Source of the DNA: Akkermansiaceae bacterium | Lineage (GTDB): Bacteria > Verrucomicrobiota > Verrucomicrobiia > Verrucomicrobiales > DEV007 | DNA: 64,000 bases | Direction: 5' to 3' | Assembly: GCA_024233005.1 (NCBI GenBank) | Contig: JACKQE010000001.1 | Coordinates: 620,001 to 684,000, forward strand | Shown: piece after piece, positions 17,718 to 27,528 of the stretch | Layout: each line of letters begins with the position of its first letter | How positions within the stretch are numbered: position 1 is the first letter of the stretch | The notes under the pieces: model-generated | What the model was told of the DNA's origin: nothing | The model's input: the letters and a program-made list of their open reading frames with translations, nothing else | Database searches by the model: none | Made by a program: the position numbers and the translations under genes

Positions 17718-18398
17718 ATGCCTCCCGCCACATTTCTGTCCCGATTTGGCGCCGTCTTCGATCTGGACGGCGTGCTGATCGATTCGCATGACCAGCATGA
17801 GCGGAGCTGGTTCCTCCTGGCTGATGAACTTGGGCTCCCTTTGACCAAGGAGCAGTTCAAGATCAGTTTCGGAATGCGCAATGCCATGGTCATTCCCGAG
17901 GTGTTTCACTGGGCGAGTCCGGAGGATGCTCGCCGGATCCAAGAACTGGGGGATCGCAAAGAAGCCCGCTACCGCGATCTGTTGAGGGACGAAGGACTGG
18001 AGCCGTTGCCGGGGGTGCTTTCGCTGCTCGAAGGGCTCCGAGCCGCTGGGATTCCCTGCTCGGTGGGGTCCTCGACCCCCCGGGAGAACGTGGGCGCGGC
18101 GCTGGAATTGGCCGGGTTGCAAGGGTATTTCTCTGCCTACACCGCGGCCGAAGATGTGGCCCGGGGGAAACCAGACCCTGAGGTCTTTCTCAAAGCGGCG
18201 GCCAAAATCGACCGCGACCCCGCATGGTGTGTGGTTTTTGAGGACGCCCATGTCGGAGTCGCGGCCGCCCGGGCCGCAGGCATGAAGGTGGTGGCGGTGA
18301 CCACAACGCATCCGGCGGAGAGTTTCAGCGAGGTCGATTGGATCGTTTCCTCGCTCGGCGAGGTCACTCTCGACCGGCTCCAGGCATTGTTTGTTTGA
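17718..18398 (+). CDS. HAD-family phosphatase / beta-phosphoglucomutase-like
   Basis: 226 residues. HAD motif I is DLDGVLID (about residues 14-21) with the nucleophile Asp and acid/base Asp. Motif II lies at 'SVGSSTP', motif III at the Lys of 'GKPDPEVFLKAA', and motif IV at 'CVVFEDAHVGVAAARAAGM'. A helical cap inserted after motif I gives subfamily I, as in beta-phosphoglucomutase and 2-deoxyglucose-6-phosphatase. The 'ED' of motif IV and this cap type point to a sugar-phosphate substrate in the cytoplasm, but mutase and phosphatase cannot be separated here. It starts 29 bases after the pseudoprotease and may share its transcript. Confidence 0.85.
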   Translation: MPPATFLSRFGAVFDLDGVLIDSHDQHERSWFLLADELGLPLTKEQFKISFGMRNAMVIPEVFHWASPEDARRIQELGDRKEARYRDLLRDEGLEPLPGVLSLLEGLRAAGIPCSVGSSTPRENVGAALELAGLQGYFSAYTAAEDVARGKPDPEVFLKAAAKIDRDPAWCVVFEDAHVGVAAARAAGMKVVAVTTTHPAESFSEVDWIVSSLGEVTLDRLQALFV

Positions 18399-18548
18399 AC
18401 CGGAGAGACTGGGGACCTTTTTTTCGGGAGAACTGCTTTCTTTTGGCACACTCTCTGCTATGGTGCGCCCCGGTGGCTCGACAGCAGCCCGAACGGTTGT
18501 ACCGCGGTTCTTTGTCGACACTTGTTTGCTTCAGCGCGCCCTCCGTCA

Positions 18549-19061
18549 GTGACCCCCATTCCGAAAAAATCCGTCAAAATCGTTCCGGCGACCCTCAAAG
18601 ATCTCGCAGCCCTTGTCGAGCTCACGATGGATCTCTTCCGGATGGAATCCGATTTCGAACCGAACCGGGAAAAACAGGAAAAGGGTCTCCGCCTCATCCT
18701 TGAGGAGCCGCAACGGGGAAGGATCTTTGTACTCCGTTCCGACCGGCAGATCATCGGGATGGTCAATCTCCTGTTCACCATCAGCACCGCCATGGGGGGA
18801 TTCGTCCTCATTCTGGAGGATTTCATCATCCATCCCGACCACCGAGGGCAGGGCTACGGGGCCCGTCTCATGGAGTATGTCATCGACTTTGCCCGGAAAA
18901 AGGATTTCCTCCGCATCACTCTGCTGACGGACAAGCTTAGCGAAGATTCCCAGCATTTCTTCCGCAGTCTTGGATTCCGCGATTCCGCGATGATACCGAT
19001 GCGGTTGATGATCGACGGGGCGGTGCCCCAGACCTTCTGCACGGAACCGCAGGAAGAGTGA
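18549..19061 (+). CDS. GNAT-family N-acetyltransferase
   Basis: 170 residues from GTG 18549; a TTG at 18522 would add nine residues. The acetyl-CoA-binding motif A reads 'LEDFIIHPDHRGQGYGARLM' with the R/Q-x-x-G-x-G pattern. Strand 5 follows, then 'EDSQHFFRSLGFRDS', the usual C-terminal block of GNAT enzymes. The acceptor (amine, small molecule or protein N-terminus) cannot be told. It is convergent with the PNPOx-like gene. Confidence 0.85.
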   Translation: MTPIPKKSVKIVPATLKDLAALVELTMDLFRMESDFEPNREKQEKGLRLILEEPQRGRIFVLRSDRQIIGMVNLLFTISTAMGGFVLILEDFIIHPDHRGQGYGARLMEYVIDFARKKDFLRITLLTDKLSEDSQHFFRSLGFRDSAMIPMRLMIDGAVPQTFCTEPQEE

Positions 19062-19079
19062 AATTGCCTCTTCCGGGCT

Positions 19080-19523
19080 TTAAAACGGCACCTCGTGGTA
19101 GTCGAGGGCCCATTCCCGCATGAAGCGCACTCGCTCCGGACGGATTCGGTAAATGATGAGATCGGGATTCTCCGGACTTCCGAGATAGTGTCGGAGCAGA
19201 GGGGTGGCCGCCCAAATGGCGGCGATCTCCGCCGCATCGGTCAGCTCTTCCGCCGTTCCGGTGATGCGGACCTGGTCATGGTCCGACGTCAGGTAGCAGA
19301 GCTCGACCCGGGGATTGGCCGCGATCTCGGCGGTTTTACCATAGCGCCGCAGGTTGGCCACATACACCGTGAAGCCGTCCACTTTGACCGGGGAAACCGG
19401 TCGGAGGCGTGGTTGCGGGCCGTCCATCGTCGCCAGCATGGGAAACTTGGCCTCCCGCATCGCCTGTTGGGCGATCTGCGGGAGGTTGGCGGGATCGATG
19501 GGGGCTGGTTGGGGCTGGGCCAC
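19080..19523 (-). CDS. Pyridoxamine 5'-phosphate oxidase-family protein
   Basis: 147 residues with the split beta-barrel flavin-binding fold of the PNPOx-like family. 'KFPMLATMDGPQPRLRPVSP' opens the barrel, 'GKTAEIAANPRVELCYL' follows, and the protein ends at 'VRFMREWALDYHEVPF'. Such general-stress or F420/FMN-binding proteins often act as reductases or flavin carriers. It is too short for true PdxH (about 210 residues) and lacks that enzyme's PLP-binding C-terminus, so vitamin B6 oxidation is unlikely. It lies 39 bases downstream of the TPR gene on the same strand and may be co-transcribed with it. Confidence 0.8.
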   Translation of the reverse strand: MAQPQPAPIDPANLPQIAQQAMREAKFPMLATMDGPQPRLRPVSPVKVDGFTVYVANLRRYGKTAEIAANPRVELCYLTSDHDQVRITGTAEELTDAAEIAAIWAATPLLRHYLGSPENPDLIIYRIRPERVRFMREWALDYHEVPF

Positions 19524-19562
19524 TCCCGGACAGGCAGGGACTGATGGGGCAAAGTTGCCGGT

Positions 19563-20951
19563 TTATTGGTAGCTGGCTTCGACCCGCTGGGCGACGTCCT
19601 TGTAGTCGTAGCTGGCGGCGTATATCTGCTTGAGGGCATCAAGATACTTTTCCTTGTGGCCCATTTTTTCATAGAGCAGTCCGAGGTTGTAGAGCAGCTC
19701 CATTTTGGTGTCGTCCATGACCGGGACTTCCTTGGCGGCTTCCTCGAACTGGGCGGCCGCGAGGTCGTTCATGTTCAGATTGGCCATGCATTGTCCGAGC
19801 ATGTTCATGCCACGGATGCGCAGGTTGGGGCTTTTCCGGGCAGCCTGTAGCTGGGGGATCGCTTCTCGGTAATAGCCGGCGTCGAACAGGTGCTTGCCGT
19901 AGTCGAAGCGAAGCTGCATGTCGGTCGGGTTCCGCTCGACACGAACCTTGGACTCTTCAATGAGCTTGGCACTGAGGGTGCGTTTGAGCTGGAGGTGATC
20001 CTCTTTGACCCGCTCGATTTCGGGATGGTCGGGATATTGCTCGATGAACTGACTGAGTTCGCGGAGTTGGCGGCGCCCGATTTCCTCGCGGACGTCCGCG
20101 ATCTTGCGTTCCAAAGCCGGGTCATTGCCGCTCAGGTGGTGGGCCCATTCGTAATAGCTGAGGGAGGTTTCAAATTCCTCCAATTGCTCGTAGGAGGAGG
20201 CCAGTTCCCGGGTCACAGCCAGGTTGTTGTTGTCCTCCGCATAGTCGACCAGGAGGCTTTCCACACGCTCGCGGAGCTGTTCGGGGGTGAGGCCGGAGCG
20301 GTTCTGCTGCTCGAGCTTGGTCGCCTCATCCTTGTTGTGCATCAGGTCACGGATGTTCGCATCCCGGGACCAGCCACCCTTGCGCATGGATTCGCGGGCG
20401 GTCGCGTCCTTCTCCATTTTGATGGCCACCAAGTCGCTGGGGTCGGCTTGGCGGATTTTGGAGAAGACCTCGGCCGCTTCGGCGAACATCTCCTGTTCCA
20501 TGAAGAAGGTGCCCAACTGGTGTTTGTATTTGTTGTTGTTGGGATGGGCCTCAGTCAAGGTCTCGAGGGCGAAACCCGCCGTGCTGGGCATTTCGGCGGC
20601 CATCGCTGCTTCATAAACGATCTGGTTGCCCTGGGCGTTGTGCGGATCACTGGCGAGAACCTCCTTTTCCACGAGGACGAGGGTTCCCAGCGGGTCCTTT
20701 TTCACTTCGCGGGCCAGTTTCATGGCGGCGATCGCTTCGGAGCCCATTTTCATTTTCTTCCCCTCGTTGGAACGCAGGGCGGCACTGCGGAGCAGTCGCC
20801 GACAATCCAAAAAGCGGGGTTCCTCCTTGAGAACGGCCTGGAAAAGACTGACGGCATAGCTCCAGTTCTTCAGCTCGATGGCGCTCGTGCCACGGAGGTA
20901 GAGATCGCGCAGTTTTTTGGGAAGTTCGGATTCTTTGACGACGTCGGACAT
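19563..20951 (-). CDS. TPR-repeat protein
   Basis: 462 residues from ATG 20951 (MSDVVKESELPKKLRDLY). The frame stays open far upstream to 22886 across the opposite-strand gene, but that part is an antisense shadow. No signal peptide is visible, so it is probably cytoplasmic. The protein is nearly all helical with repeated TPR-like pairs, for example 'YAVSLFQAVLKEEPRF', 'AEAAEVFSKIRQADP', 'SLSYYEWAHHLSGNDP', 'YREAIPQLQAARKSP' and 'LAAAQFEEAAKE'. TPR arrays mount protein partners; no enzymatic domain is present, and the partner is unknown. Confidence 0.85.
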   Translation of the reverse strand: MSDVVKESELPKKLRDLYLRGTSAIELKNWSYAVSLFQAVLKEEPRFLDCRRLLRSAALRSNEGKKMKMGSEAIAAMKLAREVKKDPLGTLVLVEKEVLASDPHNAQGNQIVYEAAMAAEMPSTAGFALETLTEAHPNNNKYKHQLGTFFMEQEMFAEAAEVFSKIRQADPSDLVAIKMEKDATARESMRKGGWSRDANIRDLMHNKDEATKLEQQNRSGLTPEQLRERVESLLVDYAEDNNNLAVTRELASSYEQLEEFETSLSYYEWAHHLSGNDPALERKIADVREEIGRRQLRELSQFIEQYPDHPEIERVKEDHLQLKRTLSAKLIEESKVRVERNPTDMQLRFDYGKHLFDAGYYREAIPQLQAARKSPNLRIRGMNMLGQCMANLNMNDLAAAQFEEAAKEVPVMDDTKMELLYNLGLLYEKMGHKEKYLDALKQIYAASYDYKDVAQRVEASYQ

Positions 20952-21011
20952 GGAAAAAGTGACTCGATGACAGAGGATGTTGTTGGACCGGCGGTCGGTC
21001 TGTGCGACCCA

Positions 21012-21039
21012 CCGGAACGCGCATTTTAAGGCGTTCCGG
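21012..21039. repeat. Inverted repeat in the divergent TPR / thioredoxin-PDZ region
   Basis: CCGGAACGC-gcattttaag-GCGTTCCGG is a perfect 9-bp inverted repeat with a 10-base loop. It lies 61 bases upstream of the TPR start and 192 bases upstream of the thioredoxin/PDZ start. It could be an operator or an RNA hairpin in one of the leaders; no T-run follows on either strand. Confidence 0.45.
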
Positions 21040-21230
21040 CCTCGTTCGTCCAGAAATTGTTTCTGGGAATCCCGCCTTCTTGAGAATAGGCGGCCTCCTG
21101 GAAGAAGGAACGGTGGGGTTGGAATGATCAAATTGTCACCCATCGGACCCGGGAGGGCCATTTTGTGCCCGCATGGGCGAGGACGAAATTCACGCTTCTC
21201 CAACCGGGGCAAATCTGATAGAAGCGCAGC

Positions 21231-22583
21231 ATGGTTTCCTCGCCCCGTCTTTGCTGGTCCCTCCTTGCTGTCGTGCTGCTCGCTTCCTTGGAGCCGCCTG
21301 CACGGTTGGTTGCCGAAGCGGTCAAAGACCGGGAAGGGGCGGTGCGCCAGGATCAGGCAAAGCTGGAAAACAGCGGACGCTGGATCTACAACGACGTTGA
21401 GAAAGGCTTTGCCGAGGCGGCCCGGACCGGGAAACCTCTCCTGGTCACGCTTCGCTGCGTTCCCTGCGTTGCCTGTTCGGGCATCGATGCCCAGGTGCTG
21501 CTGGAGGAAGCGACCCTGAAACCACTCCTTGACCAGTTCGTCTGCGTCCGCGTCATCAATGCAAACACGCTGGATTTGAGTCTGTTCCAATTCGATTACG
21601 ACCTGTCCTTTTCGGTATTGTTCTTCAATGCCGATCGCACCGTTTACGGCCGGTTCGGCTCCTGGACCCACCAGAAAAACGCCCAAGAGCAGAGCACGGC
21701 GAGCTTCCGGGCCGCTTTGGAGGGAGCCCTCGCGGTGCATCGCGACTATCCGGGGAACAAGGCAGACCTGGCGGGCAAACAGGGAGGACCCACGCCGTTC
21801 AAAGAACCGGTGGCCATTCCTCTCCTGGCGGAGAAATATCCCCGCGAGTTGGATTGGAAAGGCCAGGTGGTGAAGAGTTGCGTGCATTGCCACATGGTCG
21901 GTGACGCCTTCCGTGGTTATTACCGATCGGAACGCCTGCCCATGCCCCTGGAGTGGCTCTATCCCTTTCCCCAACCGGAAACGATCGGTCTCAGTCTGGC
22001 CCCGGAAAAGGCGGCCACGGTCTCCGCTGTTGAACCGGCCTCCGCGGCGGCGCTCGCCGGCCTCCAGGTAGGGGACGGGCTCTTGAAGTTGGGTGGTCAG
22101 CCACTGGTTTCCACGGCCGATGTCAGTTGGATCCTGCATCGGGCTCCGGATGGGGGTGCGACCCTGCCGGTTGAGTTGCTGCGCGGTGGGCGGACGATGA
22201 CGGTCCCTCTGGTTCTGTCCGGGGGCTGGCGCCTCCGCACCGACGTGACCGGACGGGCTGCCGTCTGGCCGATGCGGGGCATGGCTTTGGGCGGACTCGT
22301 GGTCGAGGAGTTGGGCCCGGAGCGCCGTCACCAGCGGGGGATTGATGACGGGAACCTGGCCTTGTTTGTCAAAGGCGTCGGCAAATATGGCAACCATGCC
22401 GCAGCGGGCAAGGCGGGATTCCATAAGGACGACATCGTGGTGGAGATCGACGGGCTGACGACAAAGCTCACCGAGAGCGAGATTCTTGGGCACCTGCTGA
22501 CCAAACGCCTTCCCGGGGAGAAGGTGAAGACCGTTGTGCTCCGTGGTGACAAAAGGGTGGAATTGATGCTGCCAATGCAGTGA
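21231..22583 (+). CDS. Thioredoxin-like / c-type heme / PDZ fusion protein
   Basis: 450 residues. A signal peptide (about 1-28) leads to a thioredoxin-like domain (about 50-170). Its redox centre 'RCVPCVACSG' has Cys76, Cys79 and Cys82. Next comes a heme-attachment site, C217-V-H-C220-H221. Two PDZ-like domains fill about 255-345 and 365-450 ('VSAVEPASAAALAGLQVGDGLL'; 'GNHAAAGKAGFHKDDIVVEI'). Related Trx/PDZ proteins in Planctomycetes have selenocysteine in the redox centre; here all positions are Cys codons. It is probably periplasmic and may couple thiol redox or heme chemistry to substrate recognition by the PDZ parts; this is inference. It converges on the EamA gene. Confidence 0.8.
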   Translation: MVSSPRLCWSLLAVVLLASLEPPARLVAEAVKDREGAVRQDQAKLENSGRWIYNDVEKGFAEAARTGKPLLVTLRCVPCVACSGIDAQVLLEEATLKPLLDQFVCVRVINANTLDLSLFQFDYDLSFSVLFFNADRTVYGRFGSWTHQKNAQEQSTASFRAALEGALAVHRDYPGNKADLAGKQGGPTPFKEPVAIPLLAEKYPRELDWKGQVVKSCVHCHMVGDAFRGYYRSERLPMPLEWLYPFPQPETIGLSLAPEKAATVSAVEPASAAALAGLQVGDGLLKLGGQPLVSTADVSWILHRAPDGGATLPVELLRGGRTMTVPLVLSGGWRLRTDVTGRAAVWPMRGMALGGLVVEELGPERRHQRGIDDGNLALFVKGVGKYGNHAAAGKAGFHKDDIVVEIDGLTTKLTESEILGHLLTKRLPGEKVKTVVLRGDKRVELMLPMQ

Positions 22584-22642
22584 GGGGCACATCTTGGTCG
22601 GCCAGGAACCGGTCGCATTTTCCGTCTGCCACGGCTTAGGAT

Positions 22643-23590
22643 TCACCGGGAGCCGAGCGTTGGTTTCATCAGGCTCGCGGCCAGGCCCCCGCCGAGGCTG
22701 AGGAGGAAGCCTCCGGCCTGCAGGACATTGACCTGTTCGCCGAGCACCAGCCAGGCAAGGAAGAGGGTGCCCAAAGGCCCAACTGTTCCCATGATGGCGA
22801 ACTTTTGTGGCCCGGCCCGGCGCAGTCCGGAGCCGAGGAGGAAGGAAGGAACCACCGTGCCGAACACCGCCAGCAGCAGGCCGCATCCATAGACCCGGGG
22901 CGGCAGATGCAGCAGCGTGCCCGGGGGGCGTGTCAGGCCATGGTGCGCGAGCATGAAGAGGCAGGAAAAGCCGACCACAATGCTGGTGAACCGCAGCGAA
23001 CCCACGGCAGCGATGACCTTTCCGCTGAACAGGAGGAAGATTGCGTAGGTCAGGGCGCTGAGGAACACCAATCCCATCCCGAGCAGCAGCGTGGACCGGT
23101 CTTCATCGTGGCCATGGGCCTCCCCGAAAAAGGCGGTCACGATCCCGGCATAGGATGTCAGGGCGACGAGCAGTAGGGAAGGGCGGAGCCGGTAGCGTCC
23201 GAACAGGGCGGAGAAAACCAGGACCAGCGTCGGATACGTGTAGAGCACCATCCGCTCCAGTCCCACGCTGATGTATTGCAGGCCGGAGAAATTGACCAGA
23301 CTGGACAGGTAATAGCCAAAGAAACCGAGTCCGGCCATGGCAGCCCAGAGCCGAGGCGTCAACGGACTGGCGGAGCGGCGGTGGCTCCAGATCCCGGTGA
23401 TGAGAAAGACCGGCAAGGCAAAGAGCATCCGCAACACCAGCACGGTGAGGGCATCTGTCCCCTCGGCATAAGCGAACTTGGCGATCACTCCTTTGGAACA
23501 GAAAAACAGTGACGAGCCGGCTACGATGAGAAAGGTCAGGAAAGACGATTCTTGACGGCGGGTTGGTGGGACTGGGTCCGGGGCATTCAT
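22643..23590 (-). CDS. EamA (DMT) family transporter
   Basis: 315 residues from ATG 23590 (MNAPDPVPPTRRQ). The open frame upstream to 23707 crosses a terminator and is not used. About ten hydrophobic segments form two EamA halves, the first beginning 'FLTFLIVAGSSLFFCSKGVIAKF' and the second 'LGMGLVFLSALTYAIFLLFSGK'. Drug/metabolite exporters of this type move amino acids, nucleosides or other small metabolites across the cytoplasmic membrane; the substrate cannot be predicted. It stands alone behind the terminator of the RNA-repair operon. Confidence 0.88.
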   Translation of the reverse strand: MNAPDPVPPTRRQESSFLTFLIVAGSSLFFCSKGVIAKFAYAEGTDALTVLVLRMLFALPVFLITGIWSHRRSASPLTPRLWAAMAGLGFFGYYLSSLVNFSGLQYISVGLERMVLYTYPTLVLVFSALFGRYRLRPSLLLVALTSYAGIVTAFFGEAHGHDEDRSTLLLGMGLVFLSALTYAIFLLFSGKVIAAVGSLRFTSIVVGFSCLFMLAHHGLTRPPGTLLHLPPRVYGCGLLLAVFGTVVPSFLLGSGLRRAGPQKFAIMGTVGPLGTLFLAWLVLGEQVNVLQAGGFLLSLGGGLAASLMKPTLGSR

Positions 23591-23614
23591 GGAGGGATTG
23601 CCTCCCGGAGCCAA

Positions 23615-23648
23615 CAAAAAAGCCCGCTCCGGAAGACCGTGCGGGCTG
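23615..23648 (-). terminator. Intrinsic terminator of the RNA-repair operon
   Basis: On the minus strand AGCCCGC...GCGGGCT (7-bp arms, 23641-23647 with 23621-23627) is followed by TTTTTT (23615-23621). It lies about 180 bases past the HD-Pnk stop (23824) and just before the EamA start (23590), so it ends the ligase/kinase transcript. Confidence 0.8.
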
Positions 23649-23717
23649 GGGTGGTTGGTGGGGTGTCGAGGTGCTTTGGATCCTTCAATACCGCGCCATC
23701 CGACCACAGAAGCCCGC

Positions 23718-23736
23718 GCTTTGGATAATCCAAAGC
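23718..23736. repeat. Perfect 19-bp palindrome downstream of HD-Pnk
   Basis: GCTTTGGAT-A-ATCCAAAGC has 9-bp arms around one central base. It sits in the 233-base gap between the HD-Pnk stop (23824) and the EamA start (23590), 70 bases before the terminator stem in the direction of transcription. It could be an mRNA hairpin in the 3' untranslated region or a protein-binding site. Confidence 0.5.
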
Positions 23737-23823
23737 CAAGCGGCAGGGCGGAGTGAACGGGAACGAAGCATCAACGCGACACCATTGTTCCGGCCTTTGG
23801 CAATGTCAAGTGGGTCGAAGGAG

Positions 23824-24972
23824 TCAGGGGCATTGCCAACAGAGCTGCCCGCTCTCCGCCCCGGTCAGCCACGCCACGGAATGGGCTTCCGCCACGGTGG
23901 GGATGTCGGTTTTCTCGAGTAGGTGGCGGATCACCCTCTCTGGGACCGCGTGTTCGCGGTCCTGGTTCTGTCGCAGGATCGTGGGCAATGGTGGCTCCAG
24001 ATAGGTGATGTGGATCCGGGCCTCATAGTCGTGGCAGAGATCGATCCATTTCCGGCGCAGGGAAGCGGTCACGTTCGTGGCATTGAACGCGAAATCGCGA
24101 CCGGCCCGGAGATGGACGCGGCATTCTTCCCGGGCGGTCTGGATGACAAGACCCTGGTTGTCGGTCGGTTCGATTCCCATGCGACGGCGGATGTTGTCCA
24201 AAGAAACCACGGGCAGCTCGGGATGGTTCCGTTCCAGCCAGGTGTCCTTGCCCGATCCGGGAATCCCGCTCATCAGGATGACTGAGGATCGATAGTGTTC
24301 ATGGGGGACAAAGAACAGATTACTCAAGGAGTCCCGGTAAAAGAGGAAGCGGGCTTGGTCATTGGCGAAGGGGTAGGGATCGGAATAGCATCCCAGCTCC
24401 TTCGCCAGGTCTTTCCAAAAATAGAGCATCGACTCCTCCCGGGTGTTTTCCACGGTATCCCGACCCCGGTAATCCGCCAGAGTGAAGAGATGCAGCAGGT
24501 CGTTGGGGACCAGCCAGGAGTGTCGGATAACTTCGGCTTCGGGGGCTTCCTTGTCGAGCAGGAACACCGGACGGCCATGGTAGCGCACCAGACGGGCAAT
24601 GCGTTCCCGTTCCTCCAGAGGGCAGTGCAGTTCGCGGAGAATGCCGCGAGCCAGGGATTCACCGACGATCGAGTGCCGCGGGGAGCGGGTGCGTCCGGTC
24701 TCCGGTTCGATGTGGGTGGTCGCGGGTTTCCCGGCATCGTGGAGGAGGGCGGTGAACACCAGGGCGATCTGTGAAGACCGGGGCAGGTCCCGGTATTCCG
24801 GCAATTTCTCCACTTCGCGGCACACCAGGAGGGTGTGGGTCCAGACATCGCCCTCGGCATGCCAGACCGCGTCCTGCAGGCAATGCCGCATCGCCTCCGC
24901 CCAAGGGCGCGAGGCGGCCCATTCGATGATGGCTCCGTTGGAGGAGGCCAGAATGTCGTTCCAATGTTTCAT
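23824..24972 (-). CDS. HD-Pnk: HD phosphoesterase fused to polynucleotide 5'-kinase
   Basis: 382 residues. The N-terminal HD domain (about 20-200) has H46 (WTHTLL), the H78-D79 pair (ALLHDAGKP) and D167 (LADYRGR), the metal-binding set of the HD superfamily and closest in style to CCA-enzyme HD domains. The C-terminal P-loop kinase (about 230-382) has the Walker A loop '[11 protein letters not shown]' (K242), '[11 protein letters not shown]' with the likely acceptor-activating Asp, and a lid region '[13 protein letters not shown]'. This order matches HD-Pnk, studied in Runella slithyformis, where HD removes 2',3'-phosphate ends and Pnk phosphorylates 5'-OH ends. Its start overlaps the ligase stop (ATGA), so translation is coupled. 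Likely role: healing of broken RNA before sealing. Confidence 0.88.
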   Translation of the reverse strand: MKHWNDILASSNGAIIEWAASRPWAEAMRHCLQDAVWHAEGDVWTHTLLVCREVEKLPEYRDLPRSSQIALVFTALLHDAGKPATTHIEPETGRTRSPRHSIVGESLARGILRELHCPLEERERIARLVRYHGRPVFLLDKEAPEAEVIRHSWLVPNDLLHLFTLADYRGRDTVENTREESMLYFWKDLAKELGCYSDPYPFANDQARFLFYRDSLSNLFFVPHEHYRSSVILMSGIPGSGKDTWLERNHPELPVVSLDNIRRRMGIEPTDNQGLVIQTAREECRVHLRAGRDFAFNATNVTASLRRKWIDLCHDYEARIHITYLEPPLPTILRQNQDREHAVPERVIRHLLEKTDIPTVAEAHSVAWLTGAESGQLCWQCP

Positions 24973-25709
24973 GCCCAGATATCCGCGGTGGGGGACAGGT
25001 GGTTGGGAACCATCGTCCGGTGTTGCCAGTGTTCGCTCAGTTTCACTCGTTCGACGAATTCCGGACGCACGATTTTGGCCCTCCCGGTGACGATCCCATC
25101 AGCCTCGGTGCGGAGATACAGCCCCTCCATGCGGTGGTCGGTGAGGCCGGTCCAGGGATGGTGGAATTCCGCGCCAAAAGCGGATTCCCGGATCATTTCG
25201 AGGAGTTGGTCGTGGCTTGCCGCTCCCTGGTGGAGGATCGGGACGGTCCACAGTCCGGTGTTGTCCAACATCGTGAGACGGCTCTCCAAGGAGAGAAAAC
25301 AGGCACCTTCCTTGTCATAAATATCGAACTCAAAAAAGTAGTGCGGCAAATTCCGGTAGTGGACGCTGTGGCAGGCATACAGCCATTCGCCAAAGAGAAT
25401 GAAGCGGTCTTCGAGGAGACTCTCCAGAAGATCCCGTTTTACCGCTGTCCACTGTTTGAAGAGATCATACTGGGGATGCATCCCTTCCGTGATCTCGTGG
25501 CCCCGGCATTGTAGGACGAGTCGTCCCGCCGTGGTGAAATGAATCCCCACGTTGGTGCCGTCGACTTTTTCTTCGACGATCAGCGATGGGTCGGCGAGGA
25601 AGGCGGAAGAGCGCTTCGCCCCCCAATGCTTGTCGTCTTCAGTGCCTTGGGAACCGAAGAGATGCGGGGTGCGCGGGTATTTGACGAAATCGTCGCGGGT
25701 GGTGCCCAT
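24969..25709 (-). CDS. ATP-dependent RNA ligase (Rnl-type nucleotidyltransferase)
   Basis: 246 residues. The adenylation motif I is '[14 protein letters not shown]' with the nucleophile Lys48. Motif III contains '[14 protein letters not shown]' (E108), motif IIIa 'YFFEFDIYD', motif IV 'MEGLYLRT' and motif V '[10 protein letters not shown]'. There is no room for an OB or large C-terminal domain, so this is a minimal ligase of the RNA-ligase fold rather than a DNA ligase. It would seal 5'-phosphate and 3'-OH RNA ends made by the HD-Pnk encoded next, with which it overlaps by four bases. The substrate RNA is unknown. It is the first gene of its operon; the upstream neighbour on the same strand is 202 bases away. 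Confidence 0.85.
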   Translation of the reverse strand: MGTTRDDFVKYPRTPHLFGSQGTEDDKHWGAKRSSAFLADPSLIVEEKVDGTNVGIHFTTAGRLVLQCRGHEITEGMHPQYDLFKQWTAVKRDLLESLLEDRFILFGEWLYACHSVHYRNLPHYFFEFDIYDKEGACFLSLESRLTMLDNTGLWTVPILHQGAASHDQLLEMIRESAFGAEFHHPWTGLTDHRMEGLYLRTEADGIVTGRAKIVRPEFVERVKLSEHWQHRTMVPNHLSPTADIWA

Positions 25710-25911
25710 GGTTCAACGGGGGAAATGGGTGTTCGCTCAGGGGTCGGTCGCGATCCAACGCGCCGACCGGAAGGTTGGAGGTTCGACGGAACCGGCGCTT
25801 GAGTTATTCGAGAGGATTACCCCTTTGTTTGATCCCCCGCCAAGGCGGTGCCCCGGGGTAGCGGTGCGTCAGTGCGATCGATTCCCGCAGGCTACCAGAG
25901 CCGCCGCGACC

Positions 25912-26253
25912 TCACCCTTCATTCAGCAAGCGGCCGCAGATCGTTTCGGCGCTTTGCTCACGCATGTTGAGAATTTCCACCTGGTCGGGATCTTCCGGTA
26001 GATCGGTTCCGGCGGCGTGGAAGAGCCATTTCACGGCGCGTGGGTGACAGGCCACGATGCGGAGGGGATCATCCCCCTCCACCAGGCTTTGTAGCCTCGG
26101 GTCTTTGCGGGCGGACATTTCGCAGAGATCGGGCACCGCTTCGAAGGTTGCCCCGGAGGCGCAGAGGCGCTGCAGGACCTCGTCCTTGGTTCCTTGGGGC
26201 ACCACTTGGGCGAAGGCGCAGCGGCAATACAGAATGCGGGAATCCTGGGACAC
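25912..26253 (-). CDS. Small cysteine-bearing protein paired with the radical SAM enzyme
   Basis: 113 residues from GTG 26253. I do not recognise a named family. Cysteines fall in short conserved-looking blocks: 'YCRCAFAQVV' near the start, 'VPDLCEMSARKDPRL' in the middle and 'IVACHPRAVKWLF' later. The spacing recalls the segment around cysteines in HdrA-like proteins ('DLC...DP...ACSPR'), so a metal or iron-sulfur site is plausible. No signal peptide is visible. It starts 21 bases downstream of the radical SAM gene, across a run of twelve T on the coding strand (26257-26268). It probably works with that enzyme. Confidence 0.65.
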   Translation of the reverse strand: MSQDSRILYCRCAFAQVVPQGTKDEVLQRLCASGATFEAVPDLCEMSARKDPRLQSLVEGDDPLRIVACHPRAVKWLFHAAGTDLPEDPDQVEILNMREQSAETICGRLLNEG

Positions 26254-26274
26254 GGCAAAAAAAAAAAAGGAAGG

Positions 26275-27528
<1,254 letters not shown>

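Noticed and set aside
20952..22886. Long minus-strand frame upstream of the TPR gene
   Set aside because: It runs antisense through the thioredoxin/heme/PDZ gene, which has a signal peptide and domain motifs. The TPR protein starts naturally at ATG 20951.
26257..26268. Run of twelve A residues as a terminator
   Set aside because: It reads as T12 on the coding strand between two linked genes but has no stem before it.
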